From Clostridium jeddahitimonense (GTDB lineage: Bacteria; Bacillota; Clostridia; Clostridiales; Clostridiaceae), in NCBI GenBank assembly GCA_000753455.2, contig LM994670.1, positions 396,465 to 460,464 of the forward strand: a DNA stretch of 64,000 nucleotides. The letters are read 5' to 3'. Shown one piece after another: positions 51,272-60,131 of this stretch. Numbering within the stretch: the stretch's first letter is position 1; each line of letters begins with the position of its first letter. The position numbers and the translations under genes are program-made. The notes beneath the pieces are model-generated. The model saw only the letters and a program-made list of their open reading frames with translations. It was not told where the DNA came from and did no database searches.

Positions 51272-52459
51272 TTAATTAATAAGTAAATTAGATATACAAA
51301 GAGCAGAAGCACTTAAAGCACCAGTATAATTATGATAGTCTTTAATTATGACATCTTGCTTATTCTGTAAAGCTAGTAAATTAATTTTTTTATCTAAATA
51401 TTCCTTTAATAGATTTGATAATAAAGGTTCACTGAATAGCTCCCCATGGACAATAATTTTGTTGGAATCTATCATCATAGATAAATTATTAATTGTAATA
51501 GAAAGATATTTAATTGCTGAATGAAGTATATGTATTATACCTTCATCTCCTAAGCTATATGCTTTTAAAATAGTATTTATTGTTATTTTTTCTTTTTCAG
51601 TAACTAATTGTCTTAGGAATGTAGTTTCAGAATTAGCGAAAATAATTTGAGATTTCTTTATTATCCAAGCTTCACTTCCATATGTTTGAAGACAACCTCT
51701 CTTACCACATTCACATAGCTCTCCATCTGGATGAACGATTATGTGTCCTATTTCTCCGACTAGATAATTATCTTTAGAATATAATTCACCATTATACATG
51801 TAAGAACAGAACATCCCTCTACCAACATGGAAGAATATAAAGTTATCATCATTACTATTATTGGAGAACAATCTTTCAGCTAATGTCATACATTTAACGT
51901 TATTTTCAAAGAACACTGGTAGATTAATATTATCTAATATAAGTTCAATATTGAAATCTTTCCAAAATTGATTATTGGTAATGATTGATTTTTTTTTATA
52001 ATCAAAGTGACCAGGTATAGCAAAGCCTATCCCTTTTGGGTTATAGTCTTTACAGCTTTCTATAAATCCTTGCAATTCCTTAAGGTAAAGCTCTGGAGTT
52101 AAGACATTAGTGGAATCGTGACTAGTTAATTGAATAACATTTTTCTTAACAACTTCACCTATATTATCAGTTAGACAAAAGGATATATATTTTTGAGATA
52201 ATTCAGTTCCTATATAAAAGCTATGATTAGGAGATATACCTAATAGTATTTTTTTTCGCCCAGATTTACTTTGCTCAGGAATAACTTCTCCGATCTCATG
52301 AATTAAGTTCTGATTAATCATATCACCAGTAATTTCACTAACAGTTGCAGGCGTAATTCCACTTTCTTTTGAAATATCAATTCTAGAAATAGGACCTTTA
52401 GAATAAATTTTATCTAAAATTTTAAATCTTAATTTTTGTTGATTTTTTGTGATTTTCAT
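51272..52459 (-). CDS. ROK family repressor (NagC/XylR type) of the beta-glucan locus
   Basis: The ATG at 52459 has AGGAGACAAAT before it. The N-terminal HTH is GPISRIDISKESGITPATVSEITGDMI, and the ROK domain includes the zinc motif CECGKRGC (in GEIGHIIVHPDGELCECGKR). ROK repressors release their operator when a sugar or sugar phosphate binds. It is divergent from the PTS gene, whose promoter carries a palindrome at the start site. Confidence 0.92.
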   Translation of the reverse strand: MKITKNQQKLRFKILDKIYSKGPISRIDISKESGITPATVSEITGDMINQNLIHEIGEVIPEQSKSGRKKILLGISPNHSFYIGTELSQKYISFCLTDNIGEVVKKNVIQLTSHDSTNVLTPELYLKELQGFIESCKDYNPKGIGFAIPGHFDYKKKSIITNNQFWKDFNIELILDNINLPVFFENNVKCMTLAERLFSNNSNDDNFIFFHVGRGMFCSYMYNGELYSKDNYLVGEIGHIIVHPDGELCECGKRGCLQTYGSEAWIIKKSQIIFANSETTFLRQLVTEKEKITINTILKAYSLGDEGIIHILHSAIKYLSITINNLSMMIDSNKIIVHGELFSEPLLSNLLKEYLDKKINLLALQNKQDVIIKDYHNYTGALSASALCISNLLIN

Positions 52460-52540
52460 ATTTGTCTCCTTTCTCAATTAATATAAGTATATATTAATTA
52501 TAATTTATAAACAACTATATGGATAAATTTAAAAAAGATG

Positions 52541-52592
52541 TTGACAGATTATTACTATTAATATATTATTTAGTTAATAAATAATTATTTAT
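52541..52592 (+). promoter_or_regulatory. Consensus promoter with ROK-type operator
   Basis: TTGACA (52541-52546), a 17-bp spacer and TATTAT (52564-52569) form a near-ideal SigA promoter. The perfect palindrome ATAAATAATTATTTAT (52577-52592) covers the expected start point, an ideal place for repression. It precedes the PTS-DUF7916-glucanase genes. Confidence 0.65.
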
Positions 52593-52675
52593 AATTAATG
52601 TTCCATATGAAATGGTTTTAATTATATAAATAAATTATTTTTTATAATTAATTAACAAATGGGGGAGAGAAAAAT

Positions 52676-53968
52676 ATGAAAAAAGTAAATGAAGTTCTTG
52701 AAGAAAAGTTATTGCCGATAGCTGCAAAGTTAGGAAATAACAAAATATTAATTGCAATACGTGATGGTATTACATTAAGTATGCCATTAATTATCATCGG
52801 GTCATTATTTCTTGTAATAGCTAGTTTCCCAATCGAAGCGTGGACAAACTGGTTAACTGAGATAGGAATTGATGGGTACTTATGGAAAGGTGTTGATAGT
52901 AGTTTCGGACTAATGGGGTTAATTGCAAGTTTCGGAATAGCTAATAGTTTAGCACGTCAATATAATGTTGATGGTGTTTCAGCCGGTATTATATCATTAT
53001 CTTCTTTTATAGTTGTAACACCTTTTGGTGAAGGTGGAATCCCAGTTGGATTTATGGGAAGTAAAGGTTTATTCGTAGCAATGGTACTTGGTATTATTTC
53101 AGCTTTAATATTCCAATGGTTTATTAAAAAAGATATTAGGATAAAATTACCAGATTCAGTACCTCCAGCAGTTTCAAGTAGTTTTAGTGCTTTAATTCCT
53201 GGTGCAGTTATTATTACTTTATGGTTAGTTGTTTTCGCAGTGCTTGATAAAATTAATGTTGGAAATATTCATGAGTTACTTTTAGTAGTTCTAGGAGGAC
53301 CATTAGGATTACTTGGAAATAATATATTTGGAACTGTAGTTTCAATATTATTAAATAGTGCATTCTGGTTTGTTGGTATTCATGGTGGTAACGTTGTAAA
53401 TAGTATTCTTAATCCAATTTGGTTAATGAATTCTGATGCTAACCGTTTAATATTCCAAGCAGATAAATTTGCAGAATTACCTCATACTATTACAGCACAA
53501 TTTATTGACAACTTTGTTTATATGGGTGGTGGGGGAGCCACAATAGGTTTAGTAGTAGTTATCGCTATTATTGCAAGACGTAAGAAAGCCAGCCAAATTA
53601 CTAAAACTATGGCTCCATTAACATTAACACCAGGTCTTTTCAATATTAATGAACCAGCTATGTTTGGATTACCAGTTGTAATGAATATTTCATTATTAAT
53701 ACCATTTATATTAGCGCCAGTGGCAAATGCTATAATATGTTATTTTGCAATGTCAACAGGAATAGTTGCTAAAACTACTGGTATTGCAGTTTCATGGACA
53801 ATGCCACCAATTATTAGTGGATTCCTAACAACTGGAGGACATATAAGTGGGGCTATTTTACAAGTGGTATGTATAATTGTTGATATAGCAATTTACTGGG
53901 GCTTCTACAGAGCAGTAGAAAAACAGAACTTACAGCTAGAAGCAGCAGAAAGCAATACAAATGTATAA
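52676..53968 (+). CDS. PTS EIIC component, cellobiose/lactose family
   Basis: The 430-aa membrane protein has the CelB-type layout: ADGI-like start (IAIRDGITLSMPLIIIGSLFLVIASFP), the conserved NSAFWFVGIHGGNVVNSILNP and the substrate loop LFNINEPAMFGLPVVMN. It imports a beta-linked disaccharide together with EIIA and EIIB, neither of which is encoded here, so it must share them with another system. A GGGGGAGAG site precedes the ATG. Confidence 0.93.
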   Translation: MKKVNEVLEEKLLPIAAKLGNNKILIAIRDGITLSMPLIIIGSLFLVIASFPIEAWTNWLTEIGIDGYLWKGVDSSFGLMGLIASFGIANSLARQYNVDGVSAGIISLSSFIVVTPFGEGGIPVGFMGSKGLFVAMVLGIISALIFQWFIKKDIRIKLPDSVPPAVSSSFSALIPGAVIITLWLVVFAVLDKINVGNIHELLLVVLGGPLGLLGNNIFGTVVSILLNSAFWFVGIHGGNVVNSILNPIWLMNSDANRLIFQADKFAELPHTITAQFIDNFVYMGGGGATIGLVVVIAIIARRKKASQITKTMAPLTLTPGLFNINEPAMFGLPVVMNISLLIPFILAPVANAIICYFAMSTGIVAKTTGIAVSWTMPPIISGFLTTGGHISGAILQVVCIIVDIAIYWGFYRAVEKQNLQLEAAESNTNV

Positions 53969-53996
53969 TTAGCTTAAAATTTAGGAGGATTAGATT

Positions 53997-54896
53997 ATGG
54001 GAAAAAGACTTATTAGTGCAAATGCTTCAGAAATATTAGAAATGACTGCAGCAGAGTTAAAACAAAGTATTAAAGCAAGTGAAGGAAGAGTTATTCTTTC
54101 AGAAAATGTAGCACCAAGAGAATCATTTATAGGAGATATTACTAATTCTGAAATAGCCAGAGCTTTTGGAGCAGATTTAATTCTCCTTAATGGAGTGGAT
54201 GTTTTAAATCCATGTATTTTTGGATTAGATGTTAAAGAGGGATCATTTGTAGATGAATTACATCGTTTAGTTGGACGTCCAATAGGAGTAAACTTAGAGC
54301 CAGTAGATTTAGAGGCAGATATGGCTGAAGATCGCTTAACGATAAGCGAAGGTAGACAAGCTACTGTTAAGACAATTGAAGAGATTGAAAGACTTGGTAT
54401 GGATTTTGTTTGTTTCACAGGTAACCCAGGTACAGGAGTAACAAATACAGAAATAGAAAAGACAATTAAGTTAGCAAAAGAAAAATTCTCAGGATTAATT
54501 ATTGCAGGTAAAATGCATGCTGCTGGTGTTGATGAGCCAGTTGCTGATATAAAAGCTATTGAAGGATTTATTGAAGCAGGTGCAGATGTTATCTTAGTTC
54601 CAGCTGTAGGAACAGTACCTGGATTTGATGATAGTGAGCTAAAAGAAGTAGTTAAATTATCACATAGTAAAGGTGCACTTGTATTAAGTGCAATTGGAAC
54701 TAGTCAAGAAAGTTCTGATGAAGATACTATTAAGCAAATAGCTATTAGAAATAAGATTTGTGGAGTAGATATTCAACATATTGGAGATGCAGGTTACGGT
54801 GGGGTTGCACCGTATGAAAATATTTTTGCTATGAGCAAGGCGATTCGTGGGGTACGTCATACTGTATCAATGGTTGCACGTTCAATTAATCGTTAA
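53997..54896 (+). CDS. DUF7916 family TIM-barrel-like protein of PTS loci
   Basis: The 299-aa soluble protein (SANASEILEMTAAELKQSIK..., LLNGVDVLNPCIFGLDVK, GRPIGVNLEPVD, FVCFTGNPGTGVTNTEIEKT, AGADVILVPAVGTVPGFD, CGVDIQHIGDAGYGGVAPYE) looks like a (beta/alpha)8 enzyme with phosphate-binding Gly loops. Members recur beside cellobiose-type EIIC genes and were earlier labelled loosely as haloacid-dehalogenase-like. Its reaction is unknown; a role in handling the imported phosphodisaccharide is inferred from position (28 nt after EIIC). Confidence 0.75.
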   Translation: MGKRLISANASEILEMTAAELKQSIKASEGRVILSENVAPRESFIGDITNSEIARAFGADLILLNGVDVLNPCIFGLDVKEGSFVDELHRLVGRPIGVNLEPVDLEADMAEDRLTISEGRQATVKTIEEIERLGMDFVCFTGNPGTGVTNTEIEKTIKLAKEKFSGLIIAGKMHAAGVDEPVADIKAIEGFIEAGADVILVPAVGTVPGFDDSELKEVVKLSHSKGALVLSAIGTSQESSDEDTIKQIAIRNKICGVDIQHIGDAGYGGVAPYENIFAMSKAIRGVRHTVSMVARSINR

Positions 54897-54947
54897 TGAA
54901 GAAATAGATAAGCATTATGAAATATATGGTAAACTAAGGGGGAAATA

Positions 54948-57509
54948 TTGATGAATAGAAAAAAAATATGGAGAATGATCACTGCTATGACGATGGTATC
55001 ATTCATTGGAATGAATACTATTATAAAAGCTGATGTTAACAGAGAAAATACTGTATCGACACAGTATGATTTAGTAAATCTTAATAAAAATGGTAAGAAC
55101 TTAATCAAAGATAGTGGATTTGAACAAAGAAGTAACTGGAAGACAACAGGGGATGGTAAATTTACAAACTATGAAGGTGCTGCTTTAACAGGTGAATGGT
55201 GTGGATTATTACCTTCAAACACTGGTAATGCTTCTGTTTACCAAGTCGTAAATGTAAAACCTAACACGGAATATATTGCTAAGGCAAAGGTTTTACTTGC
55301 ACAAGAAGGAGCAACAGCATTTTTTAATGCTAAATCACCAGATCTTGGTTCGTCAATAGAAGGTGCTGAAGTTACTATTTCTTGCACTAAAGAACAAGAA
55401 TGGCAATATCAAGATATAGAACTAAAATTTAATAGTGGAGATAAAAGTCAAATAGGGCTTGCTGTTATGAAATGGACAGAAGATAACACTAGTGCAACTT
55501 ATAAAGGTCAAGTTTATGTAGATGACGTACAATTATTAGAAAAGAATTCTGATGGCGTTGAAGAGAGCTATGATATTGTTTGGGCAGATGATTTCAACGA
55601 ACCTCAATTAGATTTATCTACATGGGAATATGAATTAGGATCAATTCGTGGAATAGAACAACAACACTATGTTGATAGTGAAGAGAATGTTTTCATGAGA
55701 CAGAATCAAGAAGGTGGAGAATTAGTTTTAAAAGCTACTGATAGACCGACAGAATTACAATATAATAATCCACGTGATGCTTCAAGAAGAGTTATTTATA
55801 ACTCAGGAAGTGTTAGAACTCATGGTAAAGAAGAATTTTTATATGGCCGTATTGAAATGAGAGCTAAACTGCCAGAAGGGCAATCAGTATTCCCAGCATT
55901 TTGGACATTAGGATCAGATTTCACTTTAGATGGAGATGTTAATAGTGAACAAGGGTATGGATGGGCTCGTTGTGGTGAAATCGATATTATGGAGTTAATA
56001 GGTTCTGGTGAAGGTGGAGCTGGAAATAAAACAGTATATCAAACAATTCATACACAAGATGGAACAGATGATGGTTATAAAAAGTTTGGTGGTACTTCCT
56101 ATACAATATCAGAAGACTTCAACGATGAATATCATATATTTGGAATGAATTGGTCAAAAGGAAAAATAGAATGGTATGTAGATGATCAAATAGTTGCTAC
56201 AGTTAATTATGCAGGTGATCCAATTGGAGAAAAATGTTTAGATAGACCACAATATATTCAAATGAATTTAGCAATGGGTGGAGCATGGCCAGGACCAATT
56301 GCACCAGGTTTAGCTGGAACTGAGTATGCTATTGATTATGTTTACTATGCACAAAATGAGCAACAAAAAGCAGATGCAGCAGAATACTATAGTAATTCAC
56401 CAAAAATATTAGGATATGATGATATATCTATTTATGAAGGTGATACAGATTTATTATCTAATGTAGCAATAAGTGATAACGCGGATATTGATTTCTCGGT
56501 AACTGATTCACCACAATTTTCAATAAAAGAAGAAACTGCGACATTAGGAAATGGGCTTACAAGTGTAGATTTATTATGTAAAGGGAAAAATGATCTTAAT
56601 AAATTAGCTAATCTACCTGCTGGTGAGTATTCTTTACATTATACTGCATTACCAAAAGGTTTAAAGTATGATTCAAGTGTTAGTGGGGTAGAAGTACCAA
56701 GTGCTAAAGAAAATTATAAATTTGATAGAAAAACAGTTAATCTTACAATTAAAGAGCGTAGTTTACAAACAGATTTAGAAAATAGTGAATTATCTTTAGA
56801 TGGATACGTAAATGATACCTTATCAACAATAGCATTACCTGATGGTTGGACTTGGGATGAACCAGAGACTATTATTAGTGAAAATATGTCAGAGGTAAGT
56901 GTAACATTTAATAAAAATGGTTTTGAAAAAAGTGAAAATGTAAAAATAAATGTACAAAAATCTGTAACTTTAGATCAATTAAAGAAAAGTGTTTTAGAGG
57001 CTAATGAATATTTAAATCAAACAGATGAGTATACTAGTGAATCATTAGAAAAACTACAAGTTGCAATTGAAAATGCAAATACTATTTTAAATGATGAATC
57101 GTTAGCTACACATAAGAATATTACTAAGGCATTTAAGGCAATTGATGAAGCAATTAATGGGTTAGTTAAAAATGAAGCGGATCCAAAACCAGAAGATCCG
57201 AAGCCGGAAGATCCAAAACCTGAGGATCCAAAACCAGAAGATCCGAAGCCAGAAGATCCAAAACCAGAAGATCCGAAGCCAGAAGATCCAAAACCTGAGG
57301 ATCCGAAACTAGAAGATCCAAAGCCAGAAGATCCAAAACCTGAGAATCCAAAGCCGGAAGAAGTAAAGCCGGAAGTATCTAAACCAGATAAAGGAAATAA
57401 TAATTTAGTTCAAACTGGAGATATGAGTTCTTTAGGAGTTACAGCTACAATGCTTGTAGCATCAGGCACAACTATTTTCTTAGCGAAGAAACGTAAACAA
57501 AAAAAATAA
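54948..57509 (+). CDS. Cell-wall-anchored GH16 endo-beta-glucanase (laminarinase/lichenase type)
   Basis: The 853-aa protein has a signal peptide (1-28), a CBM4/9-like module (about 38-205), a GH16 catalytic domain (about 212-478) with the catalytic motif GEIDIMELIG (nucleophile E344, D346, acid/base E349), a Big/Ig-like module (about 600-672), a FIVAR-like helical module (675-740), twelve 5-residue PKPED repeats and a C-terminal sorting signal LVQTG (820-824) with hydrophobic span and KRKQKK tail. It should cut beta-1,3 or mixed beta-1,3/1,4 glucans at the cell surface. A GGGGG site precedes the start. Confidence 0.92.
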   Translation: MMNRKKIWRMITAMTMVSFIGMNTIIKADVNRENTVSTQYDLVNLNKNGKNLIKDSGFEQRSNWKTTGDGKFTNYEGAALTGEWCGLLPSNTGNASVYQVVNVKPNTEYIAKAKVLLAQEGATAFFNAKSPDLGSSIEGAEVTISCTKEQEWQYQDIELKFNSGDKSQIGLAVMKWTEDNTSATYKGQVYVDDVQLLEKNSDGVEESYDIVWADDFNEPQLDLSTWEYELGSIRGIEQQHYVDSEENVFMRQNQEGGELVLKATDRPTELQYNNPRDASRRVIYNSGSVRTHGKEEFLYGRIEMRAKLPEGQSVFPAFWTLGSDFTLDGDVNSEQGYGWARCGEIDIMELIGSGEGGAGNKTVYQTIHTQDGTDDGYKKFGGTSYTISEDFNDEYHIFGMNWSKGKIEWYVDDQIVATVNYAGDPIGEKCLDRPQYIQMNLAMGGAWPGPIAPGLAGTEYAIDYVYYAQNEQQKADAAEYYSNSPKILGYDDISIYEGDTDLLSNVAISDNADIDFSVTDSPQFSIKEETATLGNGLTSVDLLCKGKNDLNKLANLPAGEYSLHYTALPKGLKYDSSVSGVEVPSAKENYKFDRKTVNLTIKERSLQTDLENSELSLDGYVNDTLSTIALPDGWTWDEPETIISENMSEVSVTFNKNGFEKSENVKINVQKSVTLDQLKKSVLEANEYLNQTDEYTSESLEKLQVAIENANTILNDESLATHKNITKAFKAIDEAINGLVKNEADPKPEDPKPEDPKPEDPKPEDPKPEDPKPEDPKPEDPKPEDPKLEDPKPEDPKPENPKPEEVKPEVSKPDKGNNNLVQTGDMSSLGVTATMLVASGTTIFLAKKRKQKK
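57180..57359 (+). repeat. Twelve tandem 15-bp repeats (PKPED wall-spanning linker)
   Basis: The unit GATCCAAAACCAGAA and variants occurs twelve times in frame and codes for the Pro/Lys/Glu/Asp linker of the glucanase. Copy number is likely to vary between strains. Confidence 0.9.
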
Positions 57510-57582
57510 TATGATTAATTACATGTATTCATATAGGATTAAGGACAATTATATTAAATAAGTAAATAAAACAATATTCTAA

Positions 57583-57620
57583 ATATAACCAATCACTTTT
57601 GTGATTGGCTATATTTATTT
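57583..57620 (+). terminator. Hairpin terminator after the glucanase
   Basis: ATATAACCAATCAC pairs with GTGATTGGCTATAT around TTTT. Confidence 0.8.
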
Positions 57621-57693
57621 AAGCTTAAATAATATAATTATAATATGTAATACTGATATTACTAATACATGTTGAAAAGTTGATGGTGAGAAA

Positions 57694-58413
57694 ATGAAAA
57701 AATTATTGAATAAATTATTAATTTATATTATGACAGTAGTGTTTATATTATCATTATATAACTTATATAAAATTTTTAATGAGTATAAGAGAAATAAAGA
57801 TACATACAGAGAAGTTGTTGATATAGTTGTAAGTGATGATGAAATATCTATAAAAAATGAGGAGTATAATAGACTAAAAGAAATAAATGAAGATTATTTA
57901 TTTTGGATATTTGTTCCTAATACTAATATTAATTATCCTGTTGTAAAGCCAGATAATAATGAAGAATATTTATATAAAAACTTTAAAGGGGAAGAAAATA
58001 AAGGTGGTAGTATATTTATAGATTCAAGAAATACTTTAGAAGATGACAATATAATATTACATGGTCATAATATGAAGGATAAAAGTATGTTTGGAACACT
58101 TTCAAATTTGTTGAAGTCGGAGTTTTTAAATGATAATAAGAATATATATATATATTTAGAAAATGAAGTTTTAGAATATGAAATATTTTCAGTATATGTA
58201 ACTCATGGAGAGGATTTTCCATACAAACGTAATTTTTTAGATTATGAGGATTTCTATAATTATATAGATAGTGCAATGAATAAATCTGTTCAGTCATTAA
58301 GGTATGATGATGATGGTAAGAAAAATATAATAACCTTATCAACATGTACAAATGCTACAGGAGATGAAAGAACGATAGTAAATGCTAAATTAAAAAGTAT
58401 AAAATATAATTAA
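57694..58413 (+). CDS. srtB: Class B sortase
   Basis: This membrane transpeptidase has an N-terminal anchor (about 8-27) and a SrtB domain with WIFVPNTNINYPVVKPDNNEEYL, catalytic H125 (ILHGHNMKD), C218 (ITLSTCTNA) and R226 (GDERTIV). The 239-aa length is normal. It lies directly behind the wall-anchored glucanase, its probable substrate, but is separated by a terminator and so has its own promoter or read-through. Confidence 0.93.
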   Translation: MKKLLNKLLIYIMTVVFILSLYNLYKIFNEYKRNKDTYREVVDIVVSDDEISIKNEEYNRLKEINEDYLFWIFVPNTNINYPVVKPDNNEEYLYKNFKGEENKGGSIFIDSRNTLEDDNIILHGHNMKDKSMFGTLSNLLKSEFLNDNKNIYIYLENEVLEYEIFSVYVTHGEDFPYKRNFLDYEDFYNYIDSAMNKSVQSLRYDDDGKKNIITLSTCTNATGDERTIVNAKLKSIKYN

Positions 58414-58443
58414 AATGAATTTTAGAAAGATAAATAGAAATTT

Positions 58444-58531
58444 GTTGGTAGGGGATACTTACATAGGAACATAATAAACTAGAAATTATTATACTAGTAA
58501 ATTAGAACCTAGGCTAGTATTCCCTATCAAC
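58444..58531. repeat. 88-bp inverted-repeat element (16-bp arms)
   Basis: GTTGGTAGGGGATACT (58444-58459) and AGTATTCCCTATCAAC (58516-58531) pair over all 16 positions when G-U pairs are allowed on the plus strand. A smaller CTAG/CTAG hairpin lies inside. It stands between convergent genes, and no long T tract follows. Folded RNA, terminator or miniature repeat element are all possible. Confidence 0.55.
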
Positions 58532-58551
58532 ATTTTAATTTAACATATGGA

Positions 58552-59964
58552 TTAAACTAAATCATTTAATCCATTAACTGTAGTTTGTTCATCTTCATCG
58601 ATAGGAATAAGTATGAATTTTTTACCGTCAATTATTTGTGATTTTATTTGAGGTATTTTCTCTGGTTTTACTTGAAGTACAACATCATAATCAGTTGCAG
58701 GTTCATCAACTTCAGAAGAGTTTTCAGTAATTTCTTCTACAGTGTCATCAGAATTTGTATCTTGAGTTTCTTCAGTATTATTATCTAAAGTTTCTTTAGC
58801 TTCATCTTCAGCTGAAGTTTCTAGGGCAACATTACCTTCTATAACTTCTGTAGACTTAATAACTTCCTTAGTTATAGCAGCTTCTTTTTTTACTTCTTCA
58901 AGTCTGTTTTGAAGTATCTCAACTTGCTTTACAAGGTGTTCTTCCTTTCTTCTTTGCTCACTTGCCTTAAGAACCTTTGTATCTATTAAGTTTTCTGCTA
59001 AAGGTAAGTCATTACCGAAGTTTGACACATATGATTTTTCAATTTTAGGTGCAAGTTCTTCAGGAACGCCACTTTCTATTAAGATATTTTGAATATCATT
59101 ATGTGATATTATTATAGGTTCAGCATCAGCTACATCTTCATACATAGAGTTATGTTCCTCTATCATATTATTGATGCTCTCTTGAACTTCCATAAAAACT
59201 TTATCAGCTTTCTTTTCATCAGCACCAAAGGAACCTTTAATTATTTCTTGGAATGTTTCTTTTTGAATAGTAGCAGTTTGTTTTGAAGGACATCCTAAAG
59301 CGTATTCCATTAATTCATAATGTGGATCCTTAGCATTTTTTGTATAGTACATAATAGAGTTAACATCTGAACTACGATTAATAAATGCTGGGAATATAAA
59401 TCCATTAGCTGGAGCTTCAACTACCCAATCTCTATCACGAGCCTTTATTCTATTTTCATCCTCATAGTATCTAAGACCGGGTGCAGTAAGTGAAACTGGA
59501 CAAATTGCACATAATACATATTCATATACTTCTTCAGATTCATCTAGCTTAGCGTTATCCTTAGTTTTAGTAATAACATCATAAGCATCATGATACAGAA
59601 GTATTAAAAAGTTACCTGTATAATCGTAATTCTCTATAATAGATTCGTAAAAACTATCAAGAAGAGCATCATCTTTTAATGCGCTACTCTTTAGTTGCAT
59701 AAGAGAAATTTGTTTTTCATTAATAAGGTCTTCGTTAAGTGGAAATTCAAGCTGAAGTATATTATTGCCGATAGTACCAGACATAACTTTTTTAGCAATC
59801 TCCATGTACTTATGGTAATCATCTTCCTCTAGGTTTAGAAATGTTTCTCTAAATTTTAAAATAACATGCTTTTCTCCACTAACATAGCAACCACACATTT
59901 TAGTAAAAGTACAGTGATCTTTCTTTAATCTTTTTTTTAATTCAAGTATATCTTTCTTTCTCAT
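58552..59964 (-). CDS. DUF4317 family protein
   Basis: The ATG at 59964 has GAGGGG 7 nt before it. The 470-aa protein shows the DUF4317 start (MRKKDILELKKRLKKDHCTF, TKMCGCYV) and body (GTIGNNILQLEF, VLCAICPVSLTAPGLRYYED, GFIFPAFINRSSDVNSIMYY). The C-terminal third has a coiled coil (about 345-375) and an acidic low-complexity stretch (380-430). The family is common in clostridia and of unknown function; it is probably cytosolic. Confidence 0.85.
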   Translation of the reverse strand: MRKKDILELKKRLKKDHCTFTKMCGCYVSGEKHVILKFRETFLNLEEDDYHKYMEIAKKVMSGTIGNNILQLEFPLNEDLINEKQISLMQLKSSALKDDALLDSFYESIIENYDYTGNFLILLYHDAYDVITKTKDNAKLDESEEVYEYVLCAICPVSLTAPGLRYYEDENRIKARDRDWVVEAPANGFIFPAFINRSSDVNSIMYYTKNAKDPHYELMEYALGCPSKQTATIQKETFQEIIKGSFGADEKKADKVFMEVQESINNMIEEHNSMYEDVADAEPIIISHNDIQNILIESGVPEELAPKIEKSYVSNFGNDLPLAENLIDTKVLKASEQRRKEEHLVKQVEILQNRLEEVKKEAAITKEVIKSTEVIEGNVALETSAEDEAKETLDNNTEETQDTNSDDTVEEITENSSEVDEPATDYDVVLQVKPEKIPQIKSQIIDGKKFILIPIDEDEQTTVNGLNDLV

Positions 59965-60088
59965 ACATAAACCCCTCAATTTAGTATTTTATATTTGTAT
60001 ATATTAATTATAAGCAAACTCTTTTCTATATTAAACCATTTATTAGGTTTCTGTAAGTAAAATATTTTTTATTAGAAAGCACATTAAG

Positions 60089-60115
60089 AAAAGGTTGGCA
60101 ATATGCCAACCTTTT
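60089..60115 (-). terminator. Hairpin terminator
   Basis: AAAAGGTTGGC and GCCAACCTTTT pair around AATAT, just past the 3' end of the FMN-binding lipoprotein gene. Confidence 0.85.
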
Positions 60116-60131
60116 AAGTATAAAAATTTAA

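Noticed and set aside
57166..57359. Repeat array in the glucanase considered as CRISPR or ncRNA
   Set aside because: The 15-bp units have no spacers, stay in frame and encode a Pro-rich wall linker.
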